Below, piece by piece: positions 1 through 14,230 of a stretch of 64,000 nt of DNA. Origin of the DNA: Chrysomallon squamiferum. Its lineage: Eukaryota; Mollusca; Gastropoda; Neomphalida; Peltospiridae. Location of the stretch: the NCBI GenBank assembly GCA_012295275.1, contig CM022665.1:18890650-18954649 (forward strand). Direction: 5' to 3'. Below the pieces are notes generated by a model. The model did no database searches. It saw only the letters and a list, made by a program, of their open reading frames with translations, and was not told the origin of the DNA. The position numbers and the translations under genes are program-made. The stretch's first letter is position 1. Each line of letters begins with the position of its first letter.

Positions 1-1249
1 TTATTTGAAATTAATTATGTAGTGTATGAAATAGTGTTCAGTAATAACCTATGAATAAAGTTGCTCGTGATTATATTGGCTATTAAACGATTAGGAGCCG
101 GAAATATTTTACGTGCACTTTCTCGTAAAGGTACCATAAGTGAAAGCATTGGTTGGATCGGGAAACATATCAAGTAACATATTATGAAGTATGTGATTCC
201 GAAATCTATCAATCTTCACATAAATGCTTTAACAGCGCAGCTTCAAACTGGTTCCTTCGAAAGCAAATCTCACATAAAATGTTTGTCAAATACAACATAA
301 TTTTATATAAATAAATGGATACAGTCAAAATCACTGATAAACAGTCTCCAATAGGAATATAGAAGAAAAAAAACCCCAATATTATAACTTAGCTTATTTC
401 ATTTTTTATTATTTAAATGAAAATATAAATGTTATCTCCAAACACAGATGGCCTTACTACTATGTTATGACGACAAATTCACTTTCTGTCGTAATCACTA
501 CTCATGTATCAAATTTTGCCCAGTATGTCGTAATCTATTTCATCTTGGTTCTTAAAGTAGACCTCGTTTGTTTGTTATCTAAGATGATAGGTTAAGTGAA
601 CTTATTATCCACTAGTATACTTAATTTCTGCTCCAGATGTTTTTATATGTCTTATTACGTATGTTCCTGTCGTTAACACTAAGTTCGTACAAAATCAGAT
701 TAATGTATGTTCTCTCAGATTTTGTTCTGTTTGTGTTCTTAAATTTACTATAATATATTATCTTAGCGGCTCTAGTATTCGTAGACAAAACTTTTTATGG
801 TTTAGAAAAAGATTTAGTTTTTATCGCGGTTACTTATTTAATAGTAAAATATACATTACAAGCATATAATGAATTTCATATACTGATTTTAAATCTAGTT
901 CTCTTTTCTTTTCTTTCTTTTTAATTATTTATAGTTTATAAGTGAAATTCACTTTCGCTTTTTCTACATTTTTTAACAGAAATCTGTTTACTAATGTGTG
1001 TTTTTTAATAATAATAATAATAATAATTAGTATTTAAAATAATTTTTTCTTATGTTTTTAAATAATAGTTATTGACATATATTTCATTTGCCATTTTGAA
1101 ACTTTCAAGTTAGCAAGTTGTATGAGTGTGATGATACATATGATAAATCTCCGATTTCGTGGGTCTTTTAAATATTTTTTTTTTTTTTTTTTACTTAAGG
1201 CACTGAACCCACATTGCTGCTTTCGTAATCTGGTCATTGTTTACATATA

Positions 1250-1376
<127 letters not shown>

Positions 1377-2153
1377 CGTGAAAACGATACTAGTATACTG
1401 ATAACAAACAACAAAACTACTGGATTATTGCTTTATAAAGAATAAATATTTTTCTTCAAGTTATCTACATTCCACTAAAGCGGTTTATACATCATCTTGA
1501 CAATAAAAAATCTTCGATTCCTTAACACAAGGAACTGTCTTCGTCATTGTCGTCAGAAACTAAACATTTTTTCTGTCACTTACATAAATCTGTCACTCCA
1601 TCACAAACACTGTATCAGCTTGTGTCAGTCAGTTTATTAACACAGTTGTCAATTCCTGGTCATGCTGTAGGTGTATATTCATAAATGAACTATATTTTAT
1701 TGTCTCAGTGTTTTAGTTATCTATATTTTATTAGTTTTATATCTATGTTTTGTTCGGTACTGCGCATATAAAACTGTTTATACCTATATTTTCCTGGATG
1801 TATTTTCTAGGTTTTATTAAGTATATACGTATATATATTTTGGTTAATATATATATATATATTTATTTATTTAGGTGTAAATCTATTATGCGAGCCAGAA
1901 GGTAATAGTTAATATATTAGTCTTAAAGAAATTCAAACTACTCGGGAAGGAGTGAAAACAGGTTCAAAGGTTTGTACATTTTGAATCTTTTCGTTCACAG
2001 ATACTAAATATATCTAAATTACATTGTTATTGATTTTTATAAGTATGAAAACGTTTAAATGGTTTGCTTGGTGGTCACATCACAATTTTGCAGTAACTCG
2101 AATGACACTCTTTAATCGTCCTATTCAAGGTATAAACTAGAGAGTCAGTTTCG

Positions 2154-2176
2154 TAATAATAATAATGATGATGATG

Positions 2177-2227
<51 letters not shown>
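2154..2227. repeat. (AAT)n / (ATG)n trinucleotide microsatellite
   Basis: Trinucleotide tract, mostly AAT with a few ATG steps. It produces a poly-Tyr reading frame on the minus strand that is not a gene. Confidence 0.95.
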
Positions 2228-3040
2228 TATTTTAGCATTGACTGTTTTTGGTGTGAAGTTGCATCTTTGTTGTATACTCATACATTTAGAGATAAAACTC
2301 GCGTTCATCATCCCACTGAATTACCATAATCAGTTAGTAGCAACTTTTCATTATCTAAGCAATTTCCATAGAAAACAGTGGTATTAATTTGATTAATCAG
2401 AAAGAGATAATAACTTCAGAGTGAAACAGCGTAATACACGCACCTGGAAGGCTTGATCCTGCAGCCCCTGATGTCTCACGTCAGAGCTTTGTTTCTGAAA
2501 TGTAATCGCTTTTTACAAATTACTCGAAAATATAAAAATAATTTGTTATTACTGTAACATGTACACTTAAGCAAAAGAGAGAGAAAAAAGAAGAAGAAAT
2601 AAAACACAAAATTTAGCATTGTTCATGAAAAGTAATATTAATGTTTTAATGATATACTTTTATGATGTTATGTTGATAATGTTTTCCATATATATGTACA
2701 TATATGTTTTACGTTTTAGTGAATTATATTTTACATTAAAAAAAGGAGGAAAGTTCTTTTCTAAAAAAAAAAAGCCTCTGGCAATACAATGTTTTAAGCT
2801 GTCACATAATAATTATTTGTTTTTGTGTTGTTGTTATTGTTTGCTGGAATTTTGTTATGTATGTAGACAGGAAAGAGAGAGAGAAAACACCACACAAAAG
2901 ATTATTTGAAGTTTTGCTTTCAATCAATCAGTCTGTTTTGATAGCAAAAGAATTCTTCAACAAACAAATACGACATGTTGCCAATAAATGTTCTTGATAA
3001 ACAGATAACAAATAAACATTTTCTTTACCTCGAATTATGC

Positions 3041-3086
3041 TATAAAAATGAACTGTCCATTGTTATGAGAGTAGCTGAAGGTTCAG
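3041..3086 (+). promoter_or_regulatory. Candidate TATA promoter and noncoding first exon of gene A
   Basis: TATAAAAA starts at 3041. About 45 bp later TTCAG|GTAAAT gives a good splice donor (exon end 3086). The first coding exon of gene A opens 3.8 kb downstream at a splice acceptor (6907-6909), so an upstream noncoding exon is expected. K1-K6 have the same plan: TATA, a very short exon and a 5'UTR intron. The link to gene A is inferred from position only, and the implied intron is much longer than in K1-K6. Confidence 0.25.
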
Positions 3087-3734
3087 GTAAATACGTTTCT
3101 GTACCATCTTTAACTTTCATATACTTTTATTACACTATGCGAGTGGTTTTATAAATGGCTGTCTTTGTTGCTATAAACATGAAGGTACGTACAAACATTA
3201 CGCCTTCATAATACATAATACAGATTTCGTATTTAGTTCTTTATTATTTAGTTGTTATGGCTGACCCTCCTAACCACAGCTGAAAACGTTTATTTATTTA
3301 TTTATTTATTTATTATTCATACTGACGTTTGTTATCACCAGTGGTTTAGTTGTTAGTTTTGTGTATAACTTTTTGTGTATATAAATTCTTTAAAATTCAA
3401 AGATAATACATTTCGCTGCATATTTCTTTTTTGTTCGCGATCGAGCCAACTTTGATTTCGTCTTTCTTTCTTTGGCCCTACGTTGAATGAAACAAATAAA
3501 ATGTAATTCGATTTGCCTTCTGAACTCCGATTCGGAAAGTTTTTCATTACTATGAGAATTGTAGAAATCTTTATCTATAAAGATAAATGCTTATAATCTG
3601 GATTTAGTAACTTTAAAAAAAAAAAAAAAAAAAAAAAAATAATAATAATAATAAACGTAATAATAATAAGAAAAAGAGAAAAAAAAAAAAAAAAAAAAAA
3701 ATAAAACAAGATAAAAGGAAAACAAGAAATAAAA

Positions 3735-3873
3735 AAAGATAATGCCCACCGGGTGACATGGGGGTAAAAAATGATGACACTTTGGATTATCAGAAAATGA
3801 TGGTGGCTGTTTGGAAATAATAACTTTTAAGTCGAAATAATTTGCTTTACAATGAAAACATACATATCATTAA

Positions 3874-3924
<51 letters not shown>

Positions 3925-4032
3925 GAAAGAAAGAAAGAAAGAAAAAGAAAGAAAGAAAAAAAGAAAGAAAAAAGATAATGCCCACCGGGTGACATGGGGG
4001 TAAAAAAAGTGATGACACTTTGGATTATCAGA
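3735..4032. repeat. 60-bp direct duplication flanking AAT/AAAG microsatellite
   Basis: The stretches 3735-3793 and 3970-4032 are nearly identical and share the core GATAATGCCCACCGGGTGAC. They are 235 bp apart and separated by (AAT)n(AAAG)n. The second copy has four extra bases in an A run. The core is less AT-rich than its surroundings. Confidence 0.85.
3873..3972. repeat. (AAT)n(AAAG)n microsatellite
   Basis: About 50 bp of AAT run directly into GAAA/AAAG steps ending at the second copy of the 60-bp duplication. Confidence 0.95.
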
Positions 4033-6012
4033 GATGGGTTATTGGGTCACGTGAAGGAAGGTTGAATGCTTAAGTCTGTTATATCACATCCGTGGAAAAA
4101 AAAAAGTAGAAAACTGAATATTACACGTAGTGATTTTAATGACAGGTTGAGAGATGAGAATGGATTACTTATATCGACAGGCTACGAAAAGAGTTGGCTA
4201 CTTTACCTTGAGGAAAATGCGTAAAGCATCGATACGATAAAACTAGTTGTAAGTATATAGTTTGTGAATGTTTTCGCTGCGGCGGATATTTTCCTTTCAT
4301 TGAGGTATTTGTTCCAATATTACGTAGTATAGCAATAGTTTACTTTATATACTTTTATTTATTTATTTATTTATTTATTTGAGTGTTTGTTTTTTTGTTT
4401 TGTTTTTTCTTAATTTGCTTATTTACGTTTGTTTTGAGTTTGATTCTTGGTTTTTTGTTTGTTTGTTTTTTGTTATTTATTTATTTATTTATTTGTCTGT
4501 ATAATAATGTCAATAGTATTTTTGTTTTTTTTATTCTGTTATATTTTGTTGTTGTTTTTGTTTAGCTGACTGTGAGTGTGTATTAAGAATATTTATTACT
4601 TTCACTAATAGTTTTCGATCCACTGACTGGCGGTTTAGTACTGAATTTAATCGAAAGTGTCGATGTGCTATTAGAAAAATGTTAATGTAGACAAATAGTA
4701 ACATACCTTTTTATTCATCATCATCAGCGGCGTGATCGTCGTCTGTGTTACAAGCATTTGTATTATATTTGTGTTGTTGTTGTTGCTGTTGTTGTGATTA
4801 TTATTGTTAATATTATTATTTAATACTGTTATTGTTGTTGTTATTGTTATTATTATTATTATTTAATCTTGTTGTTGTTATTGTTCTACTTCTTGTTTTT
4901 ATTAGTATTAATTAATTAATTTCTACTGATCTGCCAGTCAAATATTCTTTGGATTTAGTACCATTATTTACGTTATTTAGTGTTTGTTATTTTTATTTTA
5001 CTTCTCATATCAGAAGGTTAAATGTCAACGCACATACGTCCTCGTGAGGCTGAAATTTTATTGTCTTGCTTTACTATTAGCAAACATTTATTGTCGATAA
5101 GAAATAAATTAGATATATGCTAAATGTATTTAAATTTATTGAATGTACCATTAAAAGTAGTTCATTTCGTATACAACGTTTGAATTTGGCCTTACACATT
5201 TTCATTCTTCGACCGGTTACAAAGCATTTTCGAAATTGAGTTCTAGAATTTTCTTAATAACCACCACCTGAGCTGATAAAGGGAGCTGCCTCGTGTCACA
5301 GTAAAAACATGCATCTACTAAATCTTGGAGAAGCTGACATGAATTAAAGTGTACACAATCCATTGGAAAAAACAACTGTCAAAACTACTGTGTTTGACGT
5401 TTCATAAAACCATTAACGCTCCTGAAAATACAGGATTACTGTACGATCAGACAAGATGATGAGATTTTCTAAGATGTGCTTGACTTCTGCTTTGACTTTG
5501 AACTAAGAAAATGACCTGTGGGCCACGACGTAGGTGTAGCACTCATCCATCACCGTGCACACTCAACGAAGAAAAAGGAGAAAAAAAAAAAAAAAAAAAA
5601 AAAAAAAGAAAGAAAAAAGCCAAACAAATAAAACAACCAGGATCTGTCACAGCAAACACTTTCCACTTTACAGCAGATATGAGTCAAGGACATTTGTCTG
5701 AAAGTGGTCGAAACATTAAACATGATGAGATACGTCTTTAGGACGTCGATGTTTGAGGGATCGAACGACTAATGAAGTATTCGTGATTTAAAAGAAAATC
5801 ACCGAAACCCAAACTGAAACGAGCGACATATTAATAGCTAGGTCTGAGCTAATAACAGTGAAAAACAAATGTATGAAGGAAATTTGGTATCAGAATTTTA
5901 TTTCAAGTTATAAAGATTATGTATGGGTTGTCGAGCTAGATTAATAAGTTCATTTAAGTTAATGATAAATTAAATTAATCTAAATCGTTTCCTTTCTACT
6001 GTTCACTCCTGG

Positions 6013-6127
<115 letters not shown>

Positions 6128-6912
6128 GTATATGTCTTCTGTCTCTCTTTCTGTCTCTGTCTCTCTCTCATATTTATATATATATATATATTTTTTTATT
6201 TAAAAAAAAATAATTCGAGGGGTGGGGGTGGGAGAAATTGAGCCCTTAATTTTATTTTAGCGAAACAGAAGAAACGGATGAGCCACACACTCCAATTTAA
6301 AATGTTCAATTATTTTTGTACTTGCTGTCTCGAGGGCAACCGCTATTCCTGAATTGCAAAATGTACCACAGTAATGTCCAGATTGATAGCTGTTAATTAA
6401 TAAAGATGAATGAGAGCCCAGAAGGGATTTAACTTTCACTAACAAGACTGCTACTTGTTAATTAATCTATTAACTGGAGGATTTATGAACATGGGCCAAG
6501 TAAACATTAGGTGTGCTTAATGTTGACTCGAGGCCAGTTTTATCTCATTCATTTTATTAAATGTTCAATGACATATGATAAGTATTAACACCGGGTAGTG
6601 AAACCAATCAATCGTGATATCAGTATTGACGAAGAAAACTGTGATGTTGTGTGAAAAGATTGTAATGAAGCGTGTTTTGTTTTTAATAAAGTAGAAACAT
6701 ATGACAAACAGAAAAGTCAAAGTAAACTTACTTCTCTTAAAATATTTCTTCTTTACTAATACTGAAATTATTGTTTTGTGTATTACGTATACGTATGTAT
6801 GTGTGTATATATGTATGTGTGTGTGAACACACACACAGACACACAGATAGATAATATAACTTTGTTGAATTTTCTTACTTTCTTGACTGTATTTACTGAT
6901 TTATTTCAGAAA

Positions 6913-9128
<2,216 letters not shown>

Positions 9129-10692
9129 CATAATTCTCAAATAACGACGAACAGAATATTTTCCGAAAAGAATCATTTGTATTTCTAATTTGTGATAGGC
9201 TGTTATGTGTTTATGCATTTTTCAAAGCAATTAAGTGTAACAAAATAATACAACATAATACAACATAACGTAAAAAAGCATAACATAACATAATATATAA
9301 TGTAGTGTAATGTGATGTGAAATGTTAAAAAATGTAATAAATATTAACTGCAATATAATGTAACATAACATAATATTTAATGTGATGTTACGTTATGATG
9401 ATGTCATATATGTTATATGATATAATAATAAATGTAAATATAACATAAATTAATGTAATATATTATATATAAATACTTTCATACGTGAAAGTTCGTGATG
9501 GGCAATGGGTACAACGCGTTCAGTTTGTTAATAGGTAAAAGATTATATACCATGTTGAGATATTTTCAACATTATTTACAAAATCCACGACCCTAGGTAA
9601 ATAAAAAATAAAAAAGGAATAGAGATTTCATTGAACTGTATCTTTATTTAAAACCATATCCGCATGTCCAGTAATATGATAACAGAAATTTGCTGTATGA
9701 TCCTGCTACACCAAAACCATGTAACAGATATAAACGGTGGATTATTTAATGATATTAATTGTGCTATTGATTTTCTTCATTAATATCACATGTAAGTGAG
9801 TACTATGTAATAAGTAAATCAAAGTGGGCGCTGATATTAACAGCAGCAGCAACAACAGTAATAATATTAATGACGACGACGATAATGACGATGATGATGA
9901 TAACTGTGCCTCGTGTCTTTCTAGGAAATCTTAACTTAAAGAGTTTAAACTACTCTTTAAATAAAGAAAAGGAAAGTTTTCATTGGTACATAGATGAAAA
10001 TGTTATGTTTAAATATATTTAAGAGTGTCGTCGTGATAATTACAAAATCTGTGTTAACATCTGCATGCAAAGCTCTAAACACCAGGCTGGAGAGAATCAA
10101 CACTTCACAAATATACGGTATTTTTTTCATATGATGTACACGACACGCAGCTTTTGCTTTCAGCCATACACAATCTATCCAAAACTGCTTTTAATATTTC
10201 TGTTTTCGAACATTGTTTAAAACAATTCAGTGCTAGTGTTCTGATTTGTTAATATGAAAACATTTTCATAATCGTGGTTTAATAAGACATTTTTCTCAGT
10301 CTAGCATTTCCTTAATGATCACAGTCTGAGAAGGAGAAATTACCTTCCAAACGCACGACTCCCAGATATACACTTCTTTGCAAATGTACATCAATAAATA
10401 CCTTTCTGTTGGAAAGTGGTTTACAGAAATCAAATAAAAAGGCGTCTGAAATAAATGAAAATTGCACAGACTGTCTGTTTGTCCTGGTTTATGACAGAAA
10501 AGTTATGTGATTTAAAAATATCTTGTTGCAGGTAACGTATTTCTTTTTTAATTTTATATATTACAAAAATCAAATTAACAGCTTTTAACCATGAAGGTAC
10601 AAATTTTGCTGTTTTAATATTATTAAATAATTTTATATTTGGGTTTTAATTTAATTATTATACTTTTATAGACTCTTTGCTAAATTAATAAC

Positions 10693-10731
<39 letters not shown>

Positions 10732-11701
10732 TATAATAATAATAATATATGATTATTATTAATATTATTATTTTTATTATTTGAATATTTTAATTTGATA
10801 AGATAAACTCTCAACCTATTTGTTGAAAATTAGTTGTTTTAATTCATATTTATTTATTAATATTTATTATTATTTATATATTTATTTATATATTATTATT
10901 ATTTCGCAACATTTTTGTATAAAAGGGGTATTCAAATAAAAACTGATTAATAGTTTATATTTATATTTATTGGATTATATCATTTTTATTCAATTTTATT
11001 TGCTTATATTATTTTAAGTTAAATTATATTAAAATTTAATATATTTATTTTGTTGAATATTATTGTGATAATTAAAAAAAGGCTGCACCACTTCAATGTT
11101 GTTATTTTCTTCGATTTTGTTAAATTTGTTTGTTTTTTTTGTTTGTTTTTTTCATTTAAAAAATTATTTACTCATTCTGTTTAATTATCTCTTAATTTTC
11201 TTCTGGTTTTAATAATTAAATTTTTCAAACCAATACATATCAGTGAAAAACACTAATATAATATTCATCTGATTCACAGAGAGACAAAGGTGTGTTTCAC
11301 CTACGTGCTAACACTCACTCACTCACTCGGCTTTCCTTACACAAAACGACACGTATGTCATTAAAGTAAGGCCACACAGTAAACGTAGATCCTGTTTGCA
11401 ATGATTCAGTTGGTGAATGATTTACATACTTACTCATTTTTAAAAGACAGATACAAATAACTGTAACCTTTCACAACTGAACGCCATTAAATAATCATTT
11501 AACAATGAACAAACGTAAAACAACGTTTTTGCCCGTTCCAGTACAGTCTCGCATTTGGTTTATAGAAATCTGTGGCCTTTGCCTTTCTGTCTTTTGCGAC
11601 GTGCATATCACTGAAGACAGCAGAATTTGTTTTACTTGTTGTTTATATTTCACGTGTCACATTCATACTGTATGTGTGACATTGTACGGCACCGCCATAA
11701 T
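9129..11701. other. Intergenic DNA between gene A and the tandem array
   Basis: Extremely AT-rich. Includes ATAACA/TAATAT-rich low complexity (9240-9480), CAG/GAC/GATGAT steps near 9.85 kb and an (AAT)n tract at 10,681-10,748. No exon with splice signals or RNA gene was recognised. An 89-codon frame at 11,505-11,774 crosses the array boundary and matches nothing I know. Confidence 0.55.
10681..10748. repeat. (AAT)n microsatellite
   Basis: Nearly pure AAT tract of about 68 bp. Confidence 0.95.
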
Positions 11702-13385
11702 TAAGTTCAAATCTGAATGCACCAAATCTGGCATTCTCCTGAGTCTGTCCGGTCTACACTACATTTATATTTGAGAAATGTAGTCTACCTTTGTGAAGCA
11801 GTACTGTCATATAGTTAAATGTGAACTGAATAATGCAAATATGAACCAACAAAACATCATGTAAAGAGATTATCCAGCGTGAAAGAAACGAAATATAAAA
11901 ATAATATTTATTGATTTAACATACATTATCCAGTATAAAAGAAAGACAGATATTATAAAATTTACACCAAAATGCCATATGTTGTATAATCCAATATTTA
12001 ATATGGCATAGCAACCGATACACAATCAAGTATGACATTTCTTCTTTTATGCTATAACTGATAGTTGTTCAGAAGATGAGTTTTGGAGAGAACCAAACAG
12101 TGAAATACTAAAGTAAATTTTTAAGTGACTCAATCAGTATTAAACATAAATGTAACAAACAGACATGTCAGTGATAGGAATCAATGGCTGATCATCTAAT
12201 GATATTTTTGTGGACAATATAATTCTCGATTATTCAATTTTCAGCTGGAATTTTAACTTTTCTCAAGTGATTATACTCTTTTACTCTGCATTATTTATGT
12301 CATTTTGCAGGTTTAAAGAGATGAAATAAATATTCCTGTCTCCTTTTTTCTCCTTTTTTCAAATTTTTATTTCTGTCATACGTTTCCCTTTTTTATTTTG
12401 ATGATTTGGCATTTTATTATTATTTATTTTATTTTATTTTATTTTATTTTATTTTATTTTATTATTATTATTATTTGTTTTTTACAATTTATGATCATCT
12501 TCATCATCATTATATTTTTGTTTTATTTTATTTTATTTATTAATATGAGTTTAAAAAAAATATATGTTCTGATAAATATTTCAATTTCATGTTGTTGTTT
12601 GTCTTTTAAAAGAAATGTAACAGAGATCATTTTCATGTTTTATCACTTAACTGTACGTTGTAAATTAACGTTACTAGTCTGTATTACTTTATTATGTCCT
12701 GTTTCTGGTTTTGGATGTAATATATTCATTGTTTACTTCATTAAAGCGGAAACTGTGTTGTTAAACCTTCGTCTGAAGCGTGTTGGACTCGTTAAAAACT
12801 GCTTTATGGGCCTATTACGACACTTTCCATGTTAGTCAGTGCACTGTTTGTTTTATTAAGGTCCGTATAACAGGTTCCTTGTTCTTAATCGAACGAAAAA
12901 AACAACAGATAGCTTGAAAGCAAGGCTTCAGAATGCCCTGACACCAAATTGTTCTATGTTTTACATAATATATATGTGTTTATGTTTGTGTCTATGAATG
13001 CATGGGTGTATGTACGTTTGTGAGTATGCATGCATTATATATATATATATATATATATAAACACATACATATAGATGCATGTTTGTATGTGTGCATGTAT
13101 GTATGTATGTTTGTATGCATGTAAGTATGGATGTATGTATGACATGTTGATTAAGAGTCATTTCTGTATAGCAAGATGTTTGTTAAATCTGCATTTTGGC
13201 AACTGTTCACAATAAAATGCATGTACGTTGATATTTCACTTACGTATCTACGCTTAGAAGAAGGATAGTCTTGGCTGGAGGATAACCCGGTCTTGTTTTA
13301 ACAGTGCAGTGTCGCCACATGTCAGCAGTTTGAAATAAAACAGAAACTACAAGTTTAACTTTAAACATTTCAACAATTTCTTCAG
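11702..13385. other. Intergenic 5' part of array unit 1
   Basis: AT-rich with ATTTT and ATT low complexity near 12.42-12.47 kb, an (AT)n run near 13,037-13,060 and TGTA steps at 13,080-13,140. A frame ending at 12,835 recurs in all four units (ends 23,047, 32,744, 42,379). The copies are near-identical at DNA level, so its openness is weak evidence for coding, and it lacks family motifs. Confidence 0.5.
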
Positions 13386-13489
13386 ACCTGTTCATCAAAT
13401 GTGCGACAGTGTTGGTTGACCTCCTTGGACCATGTAGATTTAACTATGACTTTATTTTTACACATGAACTATGGGTATATAAAAAATAA
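13386..13489 (+). pseudogene. Kunitz relic exon D, unit 1
   Basis: After a good acceptor (TTTCTTCAG) a phase-1 frame runs to a TAA at 13,487. It contains LLGPCRFNYDFIF, which aligns with the Kunitz reactive-loop segment of exon A ([11 protein letters not shown]): Gly-Pro-Cys-Arg, then six residues from Cys to the aromatic pair. The first Cys is two residues too far away, the third Cys has become Trp, and the second half of the domain is absent. It reads as the 5' half of a dead Kunitz terminal exon from an older gene lying just upstream of the K1 promoter. Confidence 0.45.
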
Positions 13490-13677
13490 CCTACACAGTA
13501 TGACGCAGGCTCTTACGAAACAGTCGCGGATTTAATGGATATTTTGTTTACTTGTCATGTAGATCAAGAACAACAATCGTTTTTAAGACAAACTGTCAAG
13601 ATTGTTGTAATATACTAGGTTCTTCAAGGCGGAACACTTCTTCATTTGTGTCAGCCTATTTAGAAAAATCATTTGTC

Positions 13678-13789
13678 TGACGTCTTCTACTGCGATAAAA
13701 TTCCTTAGTCACATCCGTATCAGCATCCTAAACGCGGTATAAGTAAGAGATAAACAAACTGAGGCTCAGACAAATCCGGACTGTCAAGG
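13678..13789 (+). promoter_or_regulatory. K1 core promoter and noncoding exon 1
   Basis: TATAAG lies at 13,738-13,743. The A of a TCAGAC initiator-like motif is at 13,768, exactly 30 bp downstream. A short noncoding exon (13,768-13,789) ends at AAGG|GTGAGT. The 5'UTR intron ends at TGTTGCAG (14,208), 22 nt before the ATG. A CRE-like TGACGTC lies at 13,678-13,684. The arrangement is repeated in units 2-4. Confidence 0.75.
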
Positions 13790-14086
13790 GTGAGTTGAAT
13801 CTGCCGTTTTCTTATTGCAGTGAACGAAACTTTATTATTTTATATAACTATATCAGAAATTGTTGTAGTAGTAGTTGTAATGGTTGTTGTTATGTTAGTA
13901 GTATTATTATTGTAGTAATAGTAGGTGTTGTAGTGGTTTTGGAAGCGGTATTGATAATAATATCTTTTTATCAGCAGCAGAAGTAAGAAATTTGTAGAAA
14001 CAAATTAGATGTTGCAGTAGTATTACCGTTCCTATAGTAGCAGTAGTACTAACGGCTATAGTAACATCAGTAATAATTGTTGTTCG

Positions 14087-14118
<32 letters not shown>

Positions 14119-14230
14119 CATATATATCAACAAAGGTATTTTAAATGTATTTTTAATCACGGTTTTCTTTAAATATTACAAAGATTTAAATCTGTGTTAA
14201 TGTTGCAGGTACAACGATAAAGAGAAAGTC

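Noticed and set aside
12398-12835. 145-codon frame, with shorter versions in the other units, containing a hydrophobic stretch that looks like a signal peptide
   Set aside because: The copies are near-identical at DNA level, starts differ between units, and it begins in ATTTT low complexity. No domain or splice context supports it.
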